Part shown: in pieces, positions 1-6,624 of the stretch
How positions within the stretch are numbered: the stretch's first letter is position 1
Layout of the letters: every line of letters starts with the position of its first letter
Assembly: GCA_016192825.1 (NCBI GenBank)
Contig: JACPTK010000021.1
Coordinates: 1-42,393 of the forward strand
DNA length: 42,393 nucleotides
Source: Betaproteobacteria bacterium
GTDB taxonomy: Bacteria; Pseudomonadota; Gammaproteobacteria; Burkholderiales; SG8-41
Direction: 5' to 3'
Translations under genes and position numbers: made by a program
The notes under the pieces: generated by a model
What the model was told of the DNA's origin: nothing
What the model saw: the letters and a program-made list of their open reading frames with translations, nothing else
Database searches by the model: none

Positions 1-141
1 CCCTTCCCCCCCTTTGACCCCTTCCCCCCTAGAATCGCCTTTGCGGCCTCCTTTTCGGAAAAGAATGGTCGTGTCGGCAAACACGTTCTTCAATGGTAGC
101 GCCAAGCTACCAAGCCCTCCGAAAACGGGGGCCTCAATCAG

Positions 142-201
142 TATCAACGGCATGCAACCGACGCGCAAGAAGCCGCGCGCGGCTGATGCCGGACGTTGAA
201 T
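142..201 (+). repeat. Possible short attC recombination site
   Basis: The arm TCAAC at 144-148 pairs with GTTGA at 195-199. Inside it, 149-166 (GGCAT, CA.CCG, CGCGC) pairs with 175-191 with one mismatch. Two extra bases, a G and an A, lie on the 5' arm only and are 6 bp apart, as at the two better sites downstream. The spacer beside the R box is shorter on the 5' side than expected and the R'' box does not fit the consensus well, so this is a weaker call. At about 57 bp it would be a minimal attC. A palindrome, AGCCGCGCGCGGCT at 171-184, lies at its centre. Confidence 0.45.
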
Positions 202-413
202 CTGTAGAAAAAGTCCCTCGACGATCGGCGATCGTTTTATTTGCGATATGAGCGCACGTGGCTTACGATTTGACGTGAAAAGAGGTGCGCGCGCCGATCT
301 CCTCTCAGATCGCATCCTGGCGCGGAGCAGCCGGATGAAGAGTGTCGACCGACAAAATCAAAGCGATTTCCGACGAGGCCGAAAACACCGCGTTCTTGGC
401 CTTTTTCTACAGA
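201..413. repeat. 13-bp perfect inverted repeat, 187-bp loop
   Basis: TCTGTAGAAAAAG at 201-213 is the exact reverse complement of CTTTTTCTACAGA at 401-413. The arms lie immediately inside two R'-like integron boxes (195-201 and 417-423). The enclosed DNA has no supported gene. It could be an aberrant, very long attC or a small gene-less cassette. No extrahelical bases are seen, so a normal attC is unlikely. Confidence 0.4.
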
Positions 414-455
414 CTCGTTATGCGTCATTGACCAAAGATCGCCATACTGGATGAC

Positions 456-779
456 GTGAGCGCAACCCTTGATGCTGTCAAAACGCTCGTTCTTGCTGGC
501 GACGTCCGGATTTCGGAGCACGGATACGACGAACTCGCCGAGGACCGAATCGGCGTAAGGGACATACTCGTTGGCGTATCAGACGCAGTGCTCGTTGAGG
601 ACTATCCTGACTTCCCAAAGGGAGCCACTGTGCTGGTGCTACAATTTGATGCAGATCGTCGCCCCATCCATGTCGTCTGGGGAATCCCAAAGGGTCGCGC
701 GAGTCCGGCGGTAGTGGTGACGGCGTATCGACCTGATCCCCGGCTCTGGAGTGACGACTTCTTAACGAGGCGGAAATGA
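456..779 (+). CDS. DUF4258-type small protein, possible toxin
   Basis: This 107-residue protein resembles the DUF4258 family of small proteins with a RelE-like look. Visible family features are the N-terminal ISEHGYDELAED segment (about residues 22-33), the LVEDYPDFPKG segment (about 46-56) and the HVVW core near residue 72, followed by a tyrosine-containing end (TAYRPD). The start is GTG at 456, because the ATG at 451 runs straight into a stop; there is only a weak GGATG upstream, typical of cassette genes. The stop overlaps the start of the next gene (ATGA), so the two are translationally coupled. Some DUF4258 proteins are annotated as toxins, but toxin activity here is inference from family and pairing. 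Confidence 0.75.
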   Translation: MSATLDAVKTLVLAGDVRISEHGYDELAEDRIGVRDILVGVSDAVLVEDYPDFPKGATVLVLQFDADRRPIHVVWGIPKGRASPAVVVTAYRPDPRLWSDDFLTRRK

Positions 780-994
780 ACAGGAACCGAAGAGTCAAGC
801 TTGTTCACGAAGGGCGTTACGTCGCAGAGGTCGAGGTCGAACTTCTCGAAGACGAGACCGGGTGGTCACCCTACCTGTCTGCAGAAGACGCCTGCAAACT
901 TGACGACGTGCGTGCCGCCTTGCGTCGGAAAGATTTCAAGACGGCCTCGGCTCTTGGCCGCGTTTTTGAGTTACGCCCTGTCGCGTCGCAATGA
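776..994 (+). CDS. Small partner of the DUF4258 protein, possible antitoxin
   Basis: This 72-residue acidic-then-basic protein starts at an ATG overlapping the previous stop by four bases, with GAGGCGG just upstream as ribosome binding site. It has the look of the small proteins usually encoded beside DUF4258 genes: a short strand-rich N-terminus (VHEGRYVAEVEVEL), a GWSPYLS segment at about 30-36 and a helical KLDDVRAALRRKDF segment. I do not recognise a named domain. Its stop lies two bases before the attC R'' box, so it ends the cassette. An antitoxin role is inferred only from size, overlap and order. Confidence 0.7.
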   Translation: MNRNRRVKLVHEGRYVAEVEVELLEDETGWSPYLSAEDACKLDDVRAALRRKDFKTASALGRVFELRPVASQ

Positions 995-995
995 C

Positions 996-1088
996 GCATA
1001 ACAGCCCGATCGAGCCCGTGCGTTGTCGGCTTGTGGCCGCTCCGCGGGGTTTTCGACTCCAGCGCGCGGCTCATCGGGGACGTTAGCC
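996..1088 (+). repeat. attC recombination site of cassette 1
   Basis: R'' is GCATAAC (996-1002) and R' is GTTAGCC (1082-1088). Between them the arms pair well: CCCGAT, GAGCC and GTGCG on the 5' side match CGCGC, GGCTC and ATCGGG on the 3' side. The 5' arm carries two unpaired bases (a C after CCCGAT and a C after GAGCC). Extrahelical bases on this arm direct strand choice by integron integrases. Length is 93 bp. The core boxes differ slightly from the RYYYAAC/GTTRRRY consensus. Confidence 0.85.
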
Positions 1089-1118
1089 GACTACGAGCAT
1101 AATTCGACGGGTCGTAAA

Positions 1119-1451
1119 TTGAGCCTTCCGAATTCTGGCCGCGCAATAGTTGACGCAGCGAAGGTGCGCGACTACCTCTTGTCGGACACTCATCCGGTGG
1201 GCCGGTTCAAGGCTGCATTCTTCGCCACCCTCGGCTACTCTGCGAATCACTGGGAATGGTTGTGCGATGACCTCTTGGCACTGGGACGTGCCGGACCGGC
1301 TGCACCGGGAAAACCGAGCGCATTTGGGCGGACATTCGAAGTCGATGGTATTCTGATAGGGCCGTCGGGGCGTTCGGCTGACGTAAAGACTGTCTGGATC
1401 GTTCGGGCGAATGACGACTCACCCCGATTTGTCACCGCCTTTCCGAGGTGA
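1119..1451 (+). CDS. DUF6883 family protein
   Basis: The protein matches the DUF6883 pattern: LPNSGRAIVDAAKVRDYLLS at its start, then HPVGRFKAAFFATLGY, a GRTFEVDGIL segment and a C-terminal VKTVWIVRANDDSPRFVTAFP. About 110 residues is the usual size. The frame stays open back to 1023, but that part lies inside attC and is not family-like, so I chose TTG 1119; its ribosome binding site is poor. The stop is three bases before the next ATG, whose Shine-Dalgarno sequence GAGGTGA lies within the end of this gene, so the pair is coupled. Function is unknown; the family is often found next to DUF4926, as here. Confidence 0.75.
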   Translation: MSLPNSGRAIVDAAKVRDYLLSDTHPVGRFKAAFFATLGYSANHWEWLCDDLLALGRAGPAAPGKPSAFGRTFEVDGILIGPSGRSADVKTVWIVRANDDSPRFVTAFPR

Positions 1452-1454
1452 TTT

Positions 1455-1688
1455 ATGTACAAGCTTCTCGATACGGTTGTGCTCAAGCGTAATGTGCCAG
1501 ACGCAGGTCTTCGCGTCGGGGATCTCGGTGCGATTGTCGAAGTCCACGATCCTGATCATTTCGAGGTTGAGTTCGTCGCGGCCTCGGGCCGAACTCAGGC
1601 TCTTGTCACATTGGGTTCCGAGGATATACGCCACGTGAACGATAGCGACTTGATTGCCGTTCGATCGCTGGAACGCGCCGTCGGCTAA
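1455..1688 (+). CDS. DUF4926 family small protein
   Basis: This 77-residue protein has the DUF4926 signature: an opening YKLLDTVVLKRNVPD, then GLRVGDLGAIVEVHDPDHFEVEFV, an SH3-like beta-barrel pattern. It has a strong ribosome binding site (GAGGTGA, four bases before ATG). Its TAA stop is part of the attC R'' box GGCTAAC, which places it at the cassette end. It is encoded with the DUF6883 protein as a two-gene unit. The role is unknown; being the smaller second gene of a cassette pair, it could be an antidote or accessory factor. Confidence 0.8.
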   Translation: MYKLLDTVVLKRNVPDAGLRVGDLGAIVEVHDPDHFEVEFVAASGRTQALVTLGSEDIRHVNDSDLIAVRSLERAVG

Positions 1689-1769
1689 CTTCAGGTCGAA
1701 CGGACGGGCCGCCAGCGCCATGCCATCATTGAGCATCACGCCGGCCCGCCGTTCACCAAAACGTTAGCA
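1683..1769 (+). repeat. attC recombination site of cassette 2
   Basis: R'' is GGCTAAC (1683-1689) and R' is GTTAGCA (1763-1769). The inner 5' arm GGT-C-GAACGG-A-CGGGCCG pairs with the reverse complement of CGGCCCGCCGTTCACC on the 3' side. The two inserted bases (C and A, six apart) are unpaired on the 5' arm, the textbook attC arrangement. Length is 87 bp. The last three bases of the DUF4926 gene are inside R''. Confidence 0.9.
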
Positions 1770-1849
1770 AGGAATTCCCATCATTTGCGGTGGCGGCCTA
1801 CCGCCACGCCGCCCAGGGAAAAGCGTAAATCGCGATTGTTGGGCAGGCT

Positions 1850-1929
1850 ACGTCACGCCACGCTTCATCATGTCACGCTGTATCACGTCACGCTCCATCA
1901 CGTCATGCCTTGCCATGTCACGCTTCATC
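1850..1929. repeat. Tandem 15-bp repeats, RYGTCACGC word
   Basis: Five copies of A(C/T)GTCA(C/T)GC, mostly at 15-bp steps with variable spacers such as TGTATC, TCCATC and TTCATC. The spacing is 20 bp after the first copy. The same word recurs at 41617-41774 at the other end of the window, there with both arms of an inverted repeat. Here only one arm type is present. Nothing else is seen between the last attC and the end of the Bug gene at 1935. Confidence 0.8.
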
Positions 1930-1956
1930 AGGAATCAAAGCTCTGCTTTGATTCCT
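1930..1956. terminator. Hairpin over the stop codon of the first Bug gene
   Basis: AGGAATCAAAG (1930-1940) pairs perfectly with CTTTGATTCCT (1946-1956) around a 5-base loop. It contains the TGA of the minus-strand gene ending at 1935. There is no run of T after it on either strand, so it may be an mRNA 3'-end stabiliser or weak terminator. Confidence 0.4.
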
Positions 1957-2894
1957 GCCGCCTTCACGATCCTCGCGTAGCGGGCGATGTCCGCCTTGAT
2001 GGTGGCGGCGAACTGCTCGGGCGTGCCGCCAATCGGCTCGTAGCCAAGCGCGTCGAGCCGCTGCGTCACGTCGGGCGCCTTCAGCGCCGCGGCAATCACG
2101 CCGTTCAGGCGGGTGACGATCTCGCGCGGCACGCCGGCGGGCGCGACCACCCCGAACCACGGCTCGATCACGTAGCCCTTCAAGCCGGATTCCGAAACCG
2201 TGGGAACATCGCGCGCCGCGGGCGCACGCTTCGAGCCGGTTACGGCGACAATTCTTAACTTGCCGGCCCTGGCGAGGTTCTGGATCAGCGACAGGTCGGC
2301 GAACATCATGTCGATCTGGCCGCTGACGACATCGGTCAGCGCCGGCGCGGTGCCCTTGTAGGGAACGTTCACGATTTGAGTGCCTGACATGGATTTGAAC
2401 AGCTCGGCGGCGAGGCTTGACATGCTGCCGGTCCCGGAAGAGCCGTAGTTCAGGTAATTCGCTTTTCGCTTCGCGATCGCGACCAGTTCCTTCACGCTCT
2501 TCGCGGGAACCGTGGGATTGACGCCAACGGCGTATGGAACATGGGCAACCAGGATGATGGGCGTGAAATCCCTGAGCGAATCGTACGGCAGCTTGCGATA
2601 CAGGCTTGGCGCCACCGCCATGTTGCTCGAGCCGCCCATCGAGAGGGTGTAGCCGTCGCCGGGGGACTTGGCGGCGGCATCGAGCCCGATGGTACCGCCC
2701 GCGCCGCCGCGGTTCTCGACCACCACCGACTGGCCCAGCTGCTCGGTGAGCTTCTGCCCGACCATCCGTCCCAGAATGTCATTGGGGCCGCCCGGTGCAA
2801 ACGGAACGATCAAGCGAATCGGCTTCGACGGATATTGCTGCGCATGAGCCATTCCTGCCACCAACCACGCCATCGCGAAAACGAACGCATTCAT
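1935..2894 (-). CDS. Bug/TctC family periplasmic solute receptor
   Basis: This 319-residue tripartite tricarboxylate transporter receptor (Bug family) binds carboxylates in the periplasm. A signal peptide (residues 1-18, cut near MAHA/QQ) is followed by the family's IRLIVPFAPGGPNDILGR phosphate-loop-like segment, ENRGGAGGTIG, and later VPYKGTAPALTDVVSGQ. ATG at 2894 is chosen over the in-frame GTG at 2903 because the GGGGGTG Shine-Dalgarno sits correctly for it. It lies downstream of a second Bug gene on the same strand. No TctA or TctB membrane subunits are in the window, as is common for orphan Bug genes. The ligand cannot be read from sequence. Confidence 0.92.
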   Translation of the reverse strand: MNAFVFAMAWLVAGMAHAQQYPSKPIRLIVPFAPGGPNDILGRMVGQKLTEQLGQSVVVENRGGAGGTIGLDAAAKSPGDGYTLSMGGSSNMAVAPSLYRKLPYDSLRDFTPIILVAHVPYAVGVNPTVPAKSVKELVAIAKRKANYLNYGSSGTGSMSSLAAELFKSMSGTQIVNVPYKGTAPALTDVVSGQIDMMFADLSLIQNLARAGKLRIVAVTGSKRAPAARDVPTVSESGLKGYVIEPWFGVVAPAGVPREIVTRLNGVIAAALKAPDVTQRLDALGYEPIGGTPEQFAATIKADIARYARIVKAAGIKAEL

Positions 2895-2946
2895 ATTCGT
2901 CACCCCCCGCGCCTCCTCCCGCAGGCAGCGGGAGGATGACCAAATC

Positions 2947-3924
2947 CTACTCGCTTTTCACGGCGCCGATCTTGATGAGATGGCTCAGGCGGCCCGCTTC
3001 GGACTTGATGAAGGCGTCGAATTTCTCGACCGTGCCGCCTTCGATCTCGAGCCCGAGCTGGTCGAGCCGCTTGCGCACGTCGGGCGCCGCCAGCGCTTCA
3101 TTGACGCCGCGATTCAGCTTGCTGATGAGCGCGCGCGGCGTCTTCGCCGGCGCGGCCATGCCGAACCACACGATGGCCTCGGCACCCTTGATGCCCTGCT
3201 CCTCCAGGGTCGCCACGTTGGGCAGCACCGCCTGCCGCTTCTTCGCGGCGATGCCCAGCACCTTGACCCGGCCCGACTTGATGTGGGCGTCCGCGCTGAC
3301 GCTGGTGGTGTACATCATGTGCATGTTGCCGCCGATGATATCGGCAATCGCCGGCGCCGTCCCCTTGTACGGGACGTGCGTGACGTTGGCCCCGCTCGCC
3401 ACCTGGAACACCGCGAGCCCGATGTGCAGGCTGCTGCCGATGCCGGACGAGGCCCAGTTGGCCTTGCCCGGATTGGCCTTGGCATACGCGAGCAGCTCTT
3501 TCGCGCTGTTGGGCGGGAATTTCGGGTTCGCGACGATGATGAGCGGCGCGTAGCCGATCCAGACGACGGGCGCCAGATCGTTGATGCGATACGGCGGCTG
3601 CTTGTGCAGCAGCACGCTGTTCACGTTCGGCGCCGGGTTCGCAAGCAGCAGGGTGTGGCCGTCCGGACTCGCCTTCGCCACGACGTCGCCGCCGATCAGG
3701 CCGCCGGCGCCCGGGCGGTTGTCCACCACGAACTGCTGCCCCCAAGCTTCGGTCAGCTTCTGGCCAAGCAGCCTCGCGATGATGTCGTTGGAGGCACCGG
3801 GCGGGAACGGCACGACCCAGCGCACCGGCCGCGACGGGTAATTTTTCGCCGCATCCTGCGCCCAGCCTGAAGCCGCGACCAACCAACCAGCCACCAACGC
3901 ACTAACAAGTCTTGCCGTCCTCAT
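2947..3924 (-). CDS. Bug/TctC family periplasmic solute receptor
   Basis: A 325-residue receptor with a signal peptide ending near ASGWAQ, then VRWVVPFPPGASNDIIAR, DNRPGAGGLIGGDVV and HVPYKGTAPAIADIIGG, all Bug hallmarks. ATG at 3924 has GGAGAG upstream; an ATG five codons earlier (3939) has no such site. It lies 52 bases upstream of the next Bug gene and 33 bases downstream of a D-2-hydroxyacid dehydrogenase gene, so it may supply a hydroxyacid or dicarboxylate substrate to that enzyme (inference). Confidence 0.92.
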   Translation of the reverse strand: MRTARLVSALVAGWLVAASGWAQDAAKNYPSRPVRWVVPFPPGASNDIIARLLGQKLTEAWGQQFVVDNRPGAGGLIGGDVVAKASPDGHTLLLANPAPNVNSVLLHKQPPYRINDLAPVVWIGYAPLIIVANPKFPPNSAKELLAYAKANPGKANWASSGIGSSLHIGLAVFQVASGANVTHVPYKGTAPAIADIIGGNMHMMYTTSVSADAHIKSGRVKVLGIAAKKRQAVLPNVATLEEQGIKGAEAIVWFGMAAPAKTPRALISKLNRGVNEALAAPDVRKRLDQLGLEIEGGTVEKFDAFIKSEAGRLSHLIKIGAVKSE

Positions 3925-3958
3925 CGAGAGTCTCTCCATTCAGGGTTTACCAACCAAA

Positions 3959-3983
3959 TCACGAGTAACGGGTCACGAGTCAC
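3959..3983. repeat. Short heptamer array, CACGAGT word
   Basis: TCACGAGT-AACGGGT-CACGAGT-CACGG shows a 7-bp step. It is one arm only and overlaps the 3' end of the dehydrogenase gene that stops at 3973. The complementary word CGTGACT occurs at 6548-6580. Confidence 0.6.
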
Positions 3984-4956
3984 GGCGCGCCAGCGCCTGG
4001 GGATTGATCACGTTGATCGGCTTGCCGGCGGCGAACGCGAGGATCTGCTCGAACGCCTTGCCGAAGATGCGCTCGTAGCCGTCGCGCTCGACGTAGCCCA
4101 GGTGCGGCGTGCAGACGACGTTGTCCATGTTGAGCAGCGGGTGCTCCGGATTCAACAACGGCTCCTCCTCGTACACGTCCACTGCCGCCAGGCCGGGACG
4201 GCCCGCGTTCAGGGCGGCGACCAGCGCGCCCGGTTCGATCAGGCCGGCGCGGCTGGTGTTGACGATCAGCGCGGTCGGTTTCATGCGCGCGAGATCCGCC
4301 GCGGTCACCAGGCCCCGGGTCTCCGGGGTGAGCCGCACATGAAGCGTGAGCACATCCGAGCGCTCGAACAGGTCGCCCTTGGAGGCGACGAACGCGACAC
4401 CGTCCGCCCGCGCCCTTTCCGCCGAGCGCTCGCGGCCCCAGGCGAGTACCGGCATCCCGAAGGCCCGGCCGTAGCCGGCCAGCACCGCGCCGATGCGGCC
4501 GTAACCGAGAATGCCGAGCGTGCGGCCGCGCAGCGCGCAGCCGATCGTGGATTGCCAGCGCCCGCTCTTCAGCGCGGCGACCTCCTGCGGCACGCGACGC
4601 ATCGCGGCGATGATCAGGCCCCAGGCGAGCTCCGCGGTGGCGTACGACGGCTCGCCCGGGTGCAGGTCCGAGCACAGCAGGACGCCGCGCCGCGTGCAGG
4701 CTTCGACGTCGATGTGCGGATAGACGCTGGTCTGGCTGATCAGCTTCAGCTTCGGCAGGCGCTCGATGAGCGGCGCCCGGATCGGCGTGCGCTCCCGGAT
4801 CGTGACCAGCGCCTCGGTGTCCTCGAGCCGCTGCGCGAGCGTATCGGTGTCCTTGGTGTGCTCGTTCCAGATCGCGACGTCGTGCCCCGCGAGCCTGGAA
4901 AAGCACTTCAGGGTTCGGACGACGTTCTGGTAATCGTCGAGTATGGATATTTTCAT
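3973..4956 (-). CDS. D-2-hydroxyacid dehydrogenase family protein
   Basis: A 327-residue NAD-dependent 2-hydroxyacid dehydrogenase that interconverts 2-hydroxyacids and 2-oxoacids in the cytoplasm. The Rossmann motif GYGRIG is at residues 151-156. The catalytic triad is visible as Arg236 (NTSRAG), Glu265 (VYEEEPL) and His285 (TPHLGYVE). Length is normal for the family. Its ATG is immediately preceded by a 21-unit heptamer array, so no ordinary ribosome binding site is present and the start is less certain than the gene. The substrate is unknown; it sits between Bug receptors and a lyase in a minus-strand catabolic group. Confidence 0.9.
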   Translation of the reverse strand: MKISILDDYQNVVRTLKCFSRLAGHDVAIWNEHTKDTDTLAQRLEDTEALVTIRERTPIRAPLIERLPKLKLISQTSVYPHIDVEACTRRGVLLCSDLHPGEPSYATAELAWGLIIAAMRRVPQEVAALKSGRWQSTIGCALRGRTLGILGYGRIGAVLAGYGRAFGMPVLAWGRERSAERARADGVAFVASKGDLFERSDVLTLHVRLTPETRGLVTAADLARMKPTALIVNTSRAGLIEPGALVAALNAGRPGLAAVDVYEEEPLLNPEHPLLNMDNVVCTPHLGYVERDGYERIFGKAFEQILAFAAGKPINVINPQALARRDS

Positions 4957-5182
4957 ATCAGCTTTCAGCTATCAGCTATCAGCTATCAGCTATCAGCTAC
5001 CAGCTATCAGCTATCAGCTACCAGCTACCAGCTACCAGCTATCAGCTATCAGCTATCAGCTATCAGCTATCAGCTATCAGCTATCAGCTATCAGCTATCA
5101 GCTATCTGACTGAGCAGACTCTAATGGTTCCAATCTGGTGTCCCATGACTCGCAGCTCGTGGCTGATGGCTGGCGGCTGAGC
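4957..5182. repeat. 21-unit heptamer array (ATCAGCT) with inverted right arm
   Basis: 4957-5103 consists of 21 consecutive 7-bp units, mostly ATCAGCT with some ACCAGCT and one TTCAGCT. At 5150-5182 the opposite orientation appears in degenerate form (GTGGCTGATGGCTGGCGGCTGA), so the whole is a lopsided inverted repeat. It occupies the entire gap between the dehydrogenase start (4956) and the lyase stop (5185). The same word family recurs at 15628-15697 and 39888-40019. Confidence 0.95.
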
Positions 5183-5184
5183 GT

Positions 5185-6543
5185 TCAATCCAGCCAGCCG
5201 CTCGTCTCGGCCAGCACCTTGTCCACGATCTGCGGCGCGAGGCCGACGTAGGTCGCGGGGTCAAGCGCCGCGCGCAGCGCGTCCGGGCTGAGCGCCGCGG
5301 CGACGCGCGGGTCCTGCATCAGCGCCTGCTCGAAACGGATGCCGCGCTCGATGCCATGCATCGACGCCTCGTACACCAGCTCGTGCGCGGTCTGCTTGCC
5401 GACCTTGTCCGAGAGCGCGAACATGACGCGCTCGGAAAGCAGGAAGCCGCCCAGCAGATCGAGGTTGCGGCGCATGCGCTCCGCGTCAACGACGAGGCCG
5501 GACAGCACGTATTTCATCGTGGCCAGCAAGCCGCCCGCCATCAGGCAGGACTCGGGCAGCGCCTTCCACTCCCCCCGCCACGCCGAGCCGTCGCGCTCAT
5601 GCTCGATCACCATGCACTCGAGCATGAATGCCGCGTTGTAGCGCAGCGCCCGCGAAACGCCCACCGCCGCCTCGCAACTGGAGGGATTGCGCTTGTGCGG
5701 CATGGTGGAGGAGCCCACCTTGCCTTCGCTGAACGGCTCGAACACTTCCGCGATCTCGGTATGCTCGAGGTTGACGATCTCGTTCGCAATCTTGCCGAGC
5801 GTCTGGCCGAGGATCGCCAGCACGCACACGTACTCGGCAAAACGGTCGCGCGCGGGCTGCCAGTTGATGTCGGCGACACCGAGCCCTAGCCGTTTCATCA
5901 GCCGCCGCTCGAGCTCCGGCGCTTGCGGGCCGTAGGAAGCCTGGGTGCCGACCGCGCCGACCATCCCGCCCACGAAGACGCGCGGCTCGAGGTCCCGCAG
6001 CCGCTGGTGATTGCGGCCCATCTCGGAGAGCCAGATCGCCACCTTGTGGCCGAAGGTGATGGGCAACGCCTGCACCCCGTGCGAGCGGCCGGCCATCGGC
6101 GTCGCCTTGTGCGTCTCGGCCAGCCGGTAGAGCGCCCGGCCGATCGCCTTCACATCGCGCAGGTAGATCGCGTGGGCCTCCCGCATCTGCATCATCGTGC
6201 CGGTGTCGAGCACGTCCTGCGTGGTCGGCCCGAAATGGATGTACTCGCCGCGGCCGTCCTTGCACAACTGCTCCACCGCCTTCAGCGCGGGGACGAGCGG
6301 GTGCTTGATGCGCCGGATCTCGGCGGCGATCGCCTCGATATCGACGTTGGCGACTTTGGCCCGGGCGGCGATCTCCTGCGCCGCCGCGCGCGGGATGATG
6401 CCGAGCTCCGCCTGCTCCAGCGCCAGCGCCGCCTCGAAGTCGTACCACTTCTGCACCCGGTTCGCGTCGCTGAAGATCGCGCGCAGCTCGTCGGTGCTCC
6501 ACAGGTGCTTGAGCAGCGCGTCGTCGAATACGCCGGAGGCCAT
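5185..6543 (-). CDS. Adenylosuccinate lyase family / class II fumarase-like lyase
   Basis: A 452-residue cytoplasmic lyase of the fumarase/aspartase superfamily, which removes a group beta to a carboxylate to leave a double bond. The superfamily signature GSSTMPHKRNP is at 277-287, the GPTTQDVLDT segment at 105-114 and the RSHGVQA histidine at 155. Overall it resembles the adenylosuccinate lyase/carboxymuconate cycloisomerase branch. Its place among Bug receptors and a hydroxyacid dehydrogenase, without purine genes, argues for a catabolic role rather than purB (inference). The region upstream of ATG 6543 is a CGTGACT heptamer array. Confidence 0.88.
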   Translation of the reverse strand: MASGVFDDALLKHLWSTDELRAIFSDANRVQKWYDFEAALALEQAELGIIPRAAAQEIAARAKVANVDIEAIAAEIRRIKHPLVPALKAVEQLCKDGRGEYIHFGPTTQDVLDTGTMMQMREAHAIYLRDVKAIGRALYRLAETHKATPMAGRSHGVQALPITFGHKVAIWLSEMGRNHQRLRDLEPRVFVGGMVGAVGTQASYGPQAPELERRLMKRLGLGVADINWQPARDRFAEYVCVLAILGQTLGKIANEIVNLEHTEIAEVFEPFSEGKVGSSTMPHKRNPSSCEAAVGVSRALRYNAAFMLECMVIEHERDGSAWRGEWKALPESCLMAGGLLATMKYVLSGLVVDAERMRRNLDLLGGFLLSERVMFALSDKVGKQTAHELVYEASMHGIERGIRFEQALMQDPRVAAALSPDALRAALDPATYVGLAPQIVDKVLAETSGWLD

Positions 6544-6583
6544 TGTTCGTGACTCGTGACTCGTGACTCTCGGCTCGTGACCG
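6544..6583. repeat. Heptamer array, CGTGACT word
   Basis: TTCGTGACT-CGTGACT-CGTGACT-CTCGGCT-CGTGACC, 7-bp steps, directly before the lyase start codon. It is followed by a GC-rich hairpin (GGGCGCGGGCCGCGCCC, about 6582-6598) near the end of the LVIVD gene. Only one arm of the usual inverted pair is seen. Confidence 0.8.
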
Positions 6584-6624
6584 GGCGCGGGCCGCGCCCC
6601 AGATGCCCGCGGCGCGGGCCGGCG

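Larger units (their letters stand above)
1..455. other. Left-edge region without a supported gene
   Basis: I see no convincing protein gene here. Open frames exist but look like nothing known and have no clear ribosome binding site. The stretch does contain integron-type signals: a possible attC at 142-201 with an R'-like box GTTGAAT at 195-201, a second R'-like box GTTATGC at 417-423, and a 13-bp inverted repeat (201-213 with 401-413) just inside those two boxes. A 29-codon frame from GTG 342 to TGA 431 is open but unsupported. Confidence 0.5.
417..1769 (+). mobile_element. Integron gene cassettes (two complete, no integrase)
   Basis: Cassette 1 runs from G/TTATGC (417) to the G at 1082, and cassette 2 from G/TTAGCC (1082) to the G at 1763. 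In each cassette the R' box at its start is the exact complement of the R'' box near its end: GTTATGC with GCATAAC (996-1002), and GTTAGCC with GGCTAAC (1683-1689). This is expected if each cassette was once a circle with one attC. Both cassettes carry promoterless small genes reading toward their attC. A third cassette or chromosomal DNA begins at GTTAGCA (1763-1769). No integrase is visible; it may lie to the left, or this may be a cluster of attC sites lacking integrase. Confidence 0.85.

Noticed and set aside
14-199. 61-codon open frame at the left edge
   Set aside because: No homology seen, no ribosome binding site, and it runs through the possible attC hairpin.
4957-5103. Regular repeats that might be taken for a CRISPR array
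   Set aside because: The units are 7 bp with no spacers, and no cas genes are nearby.
4102-5109. Plus-strand frame ending in a SYQLSA-type repeat protein
   Set aside because: The repetitive peptide is only the translation of the heptamer array, and the rest is antisense to the dehydrogenase.
5185-6543. Calling the lyase purB
   Set aside because: The superfamily signature is shared by several lyases, and the neighbours are catabolic and transport genes, so a specific symbol is not justified.
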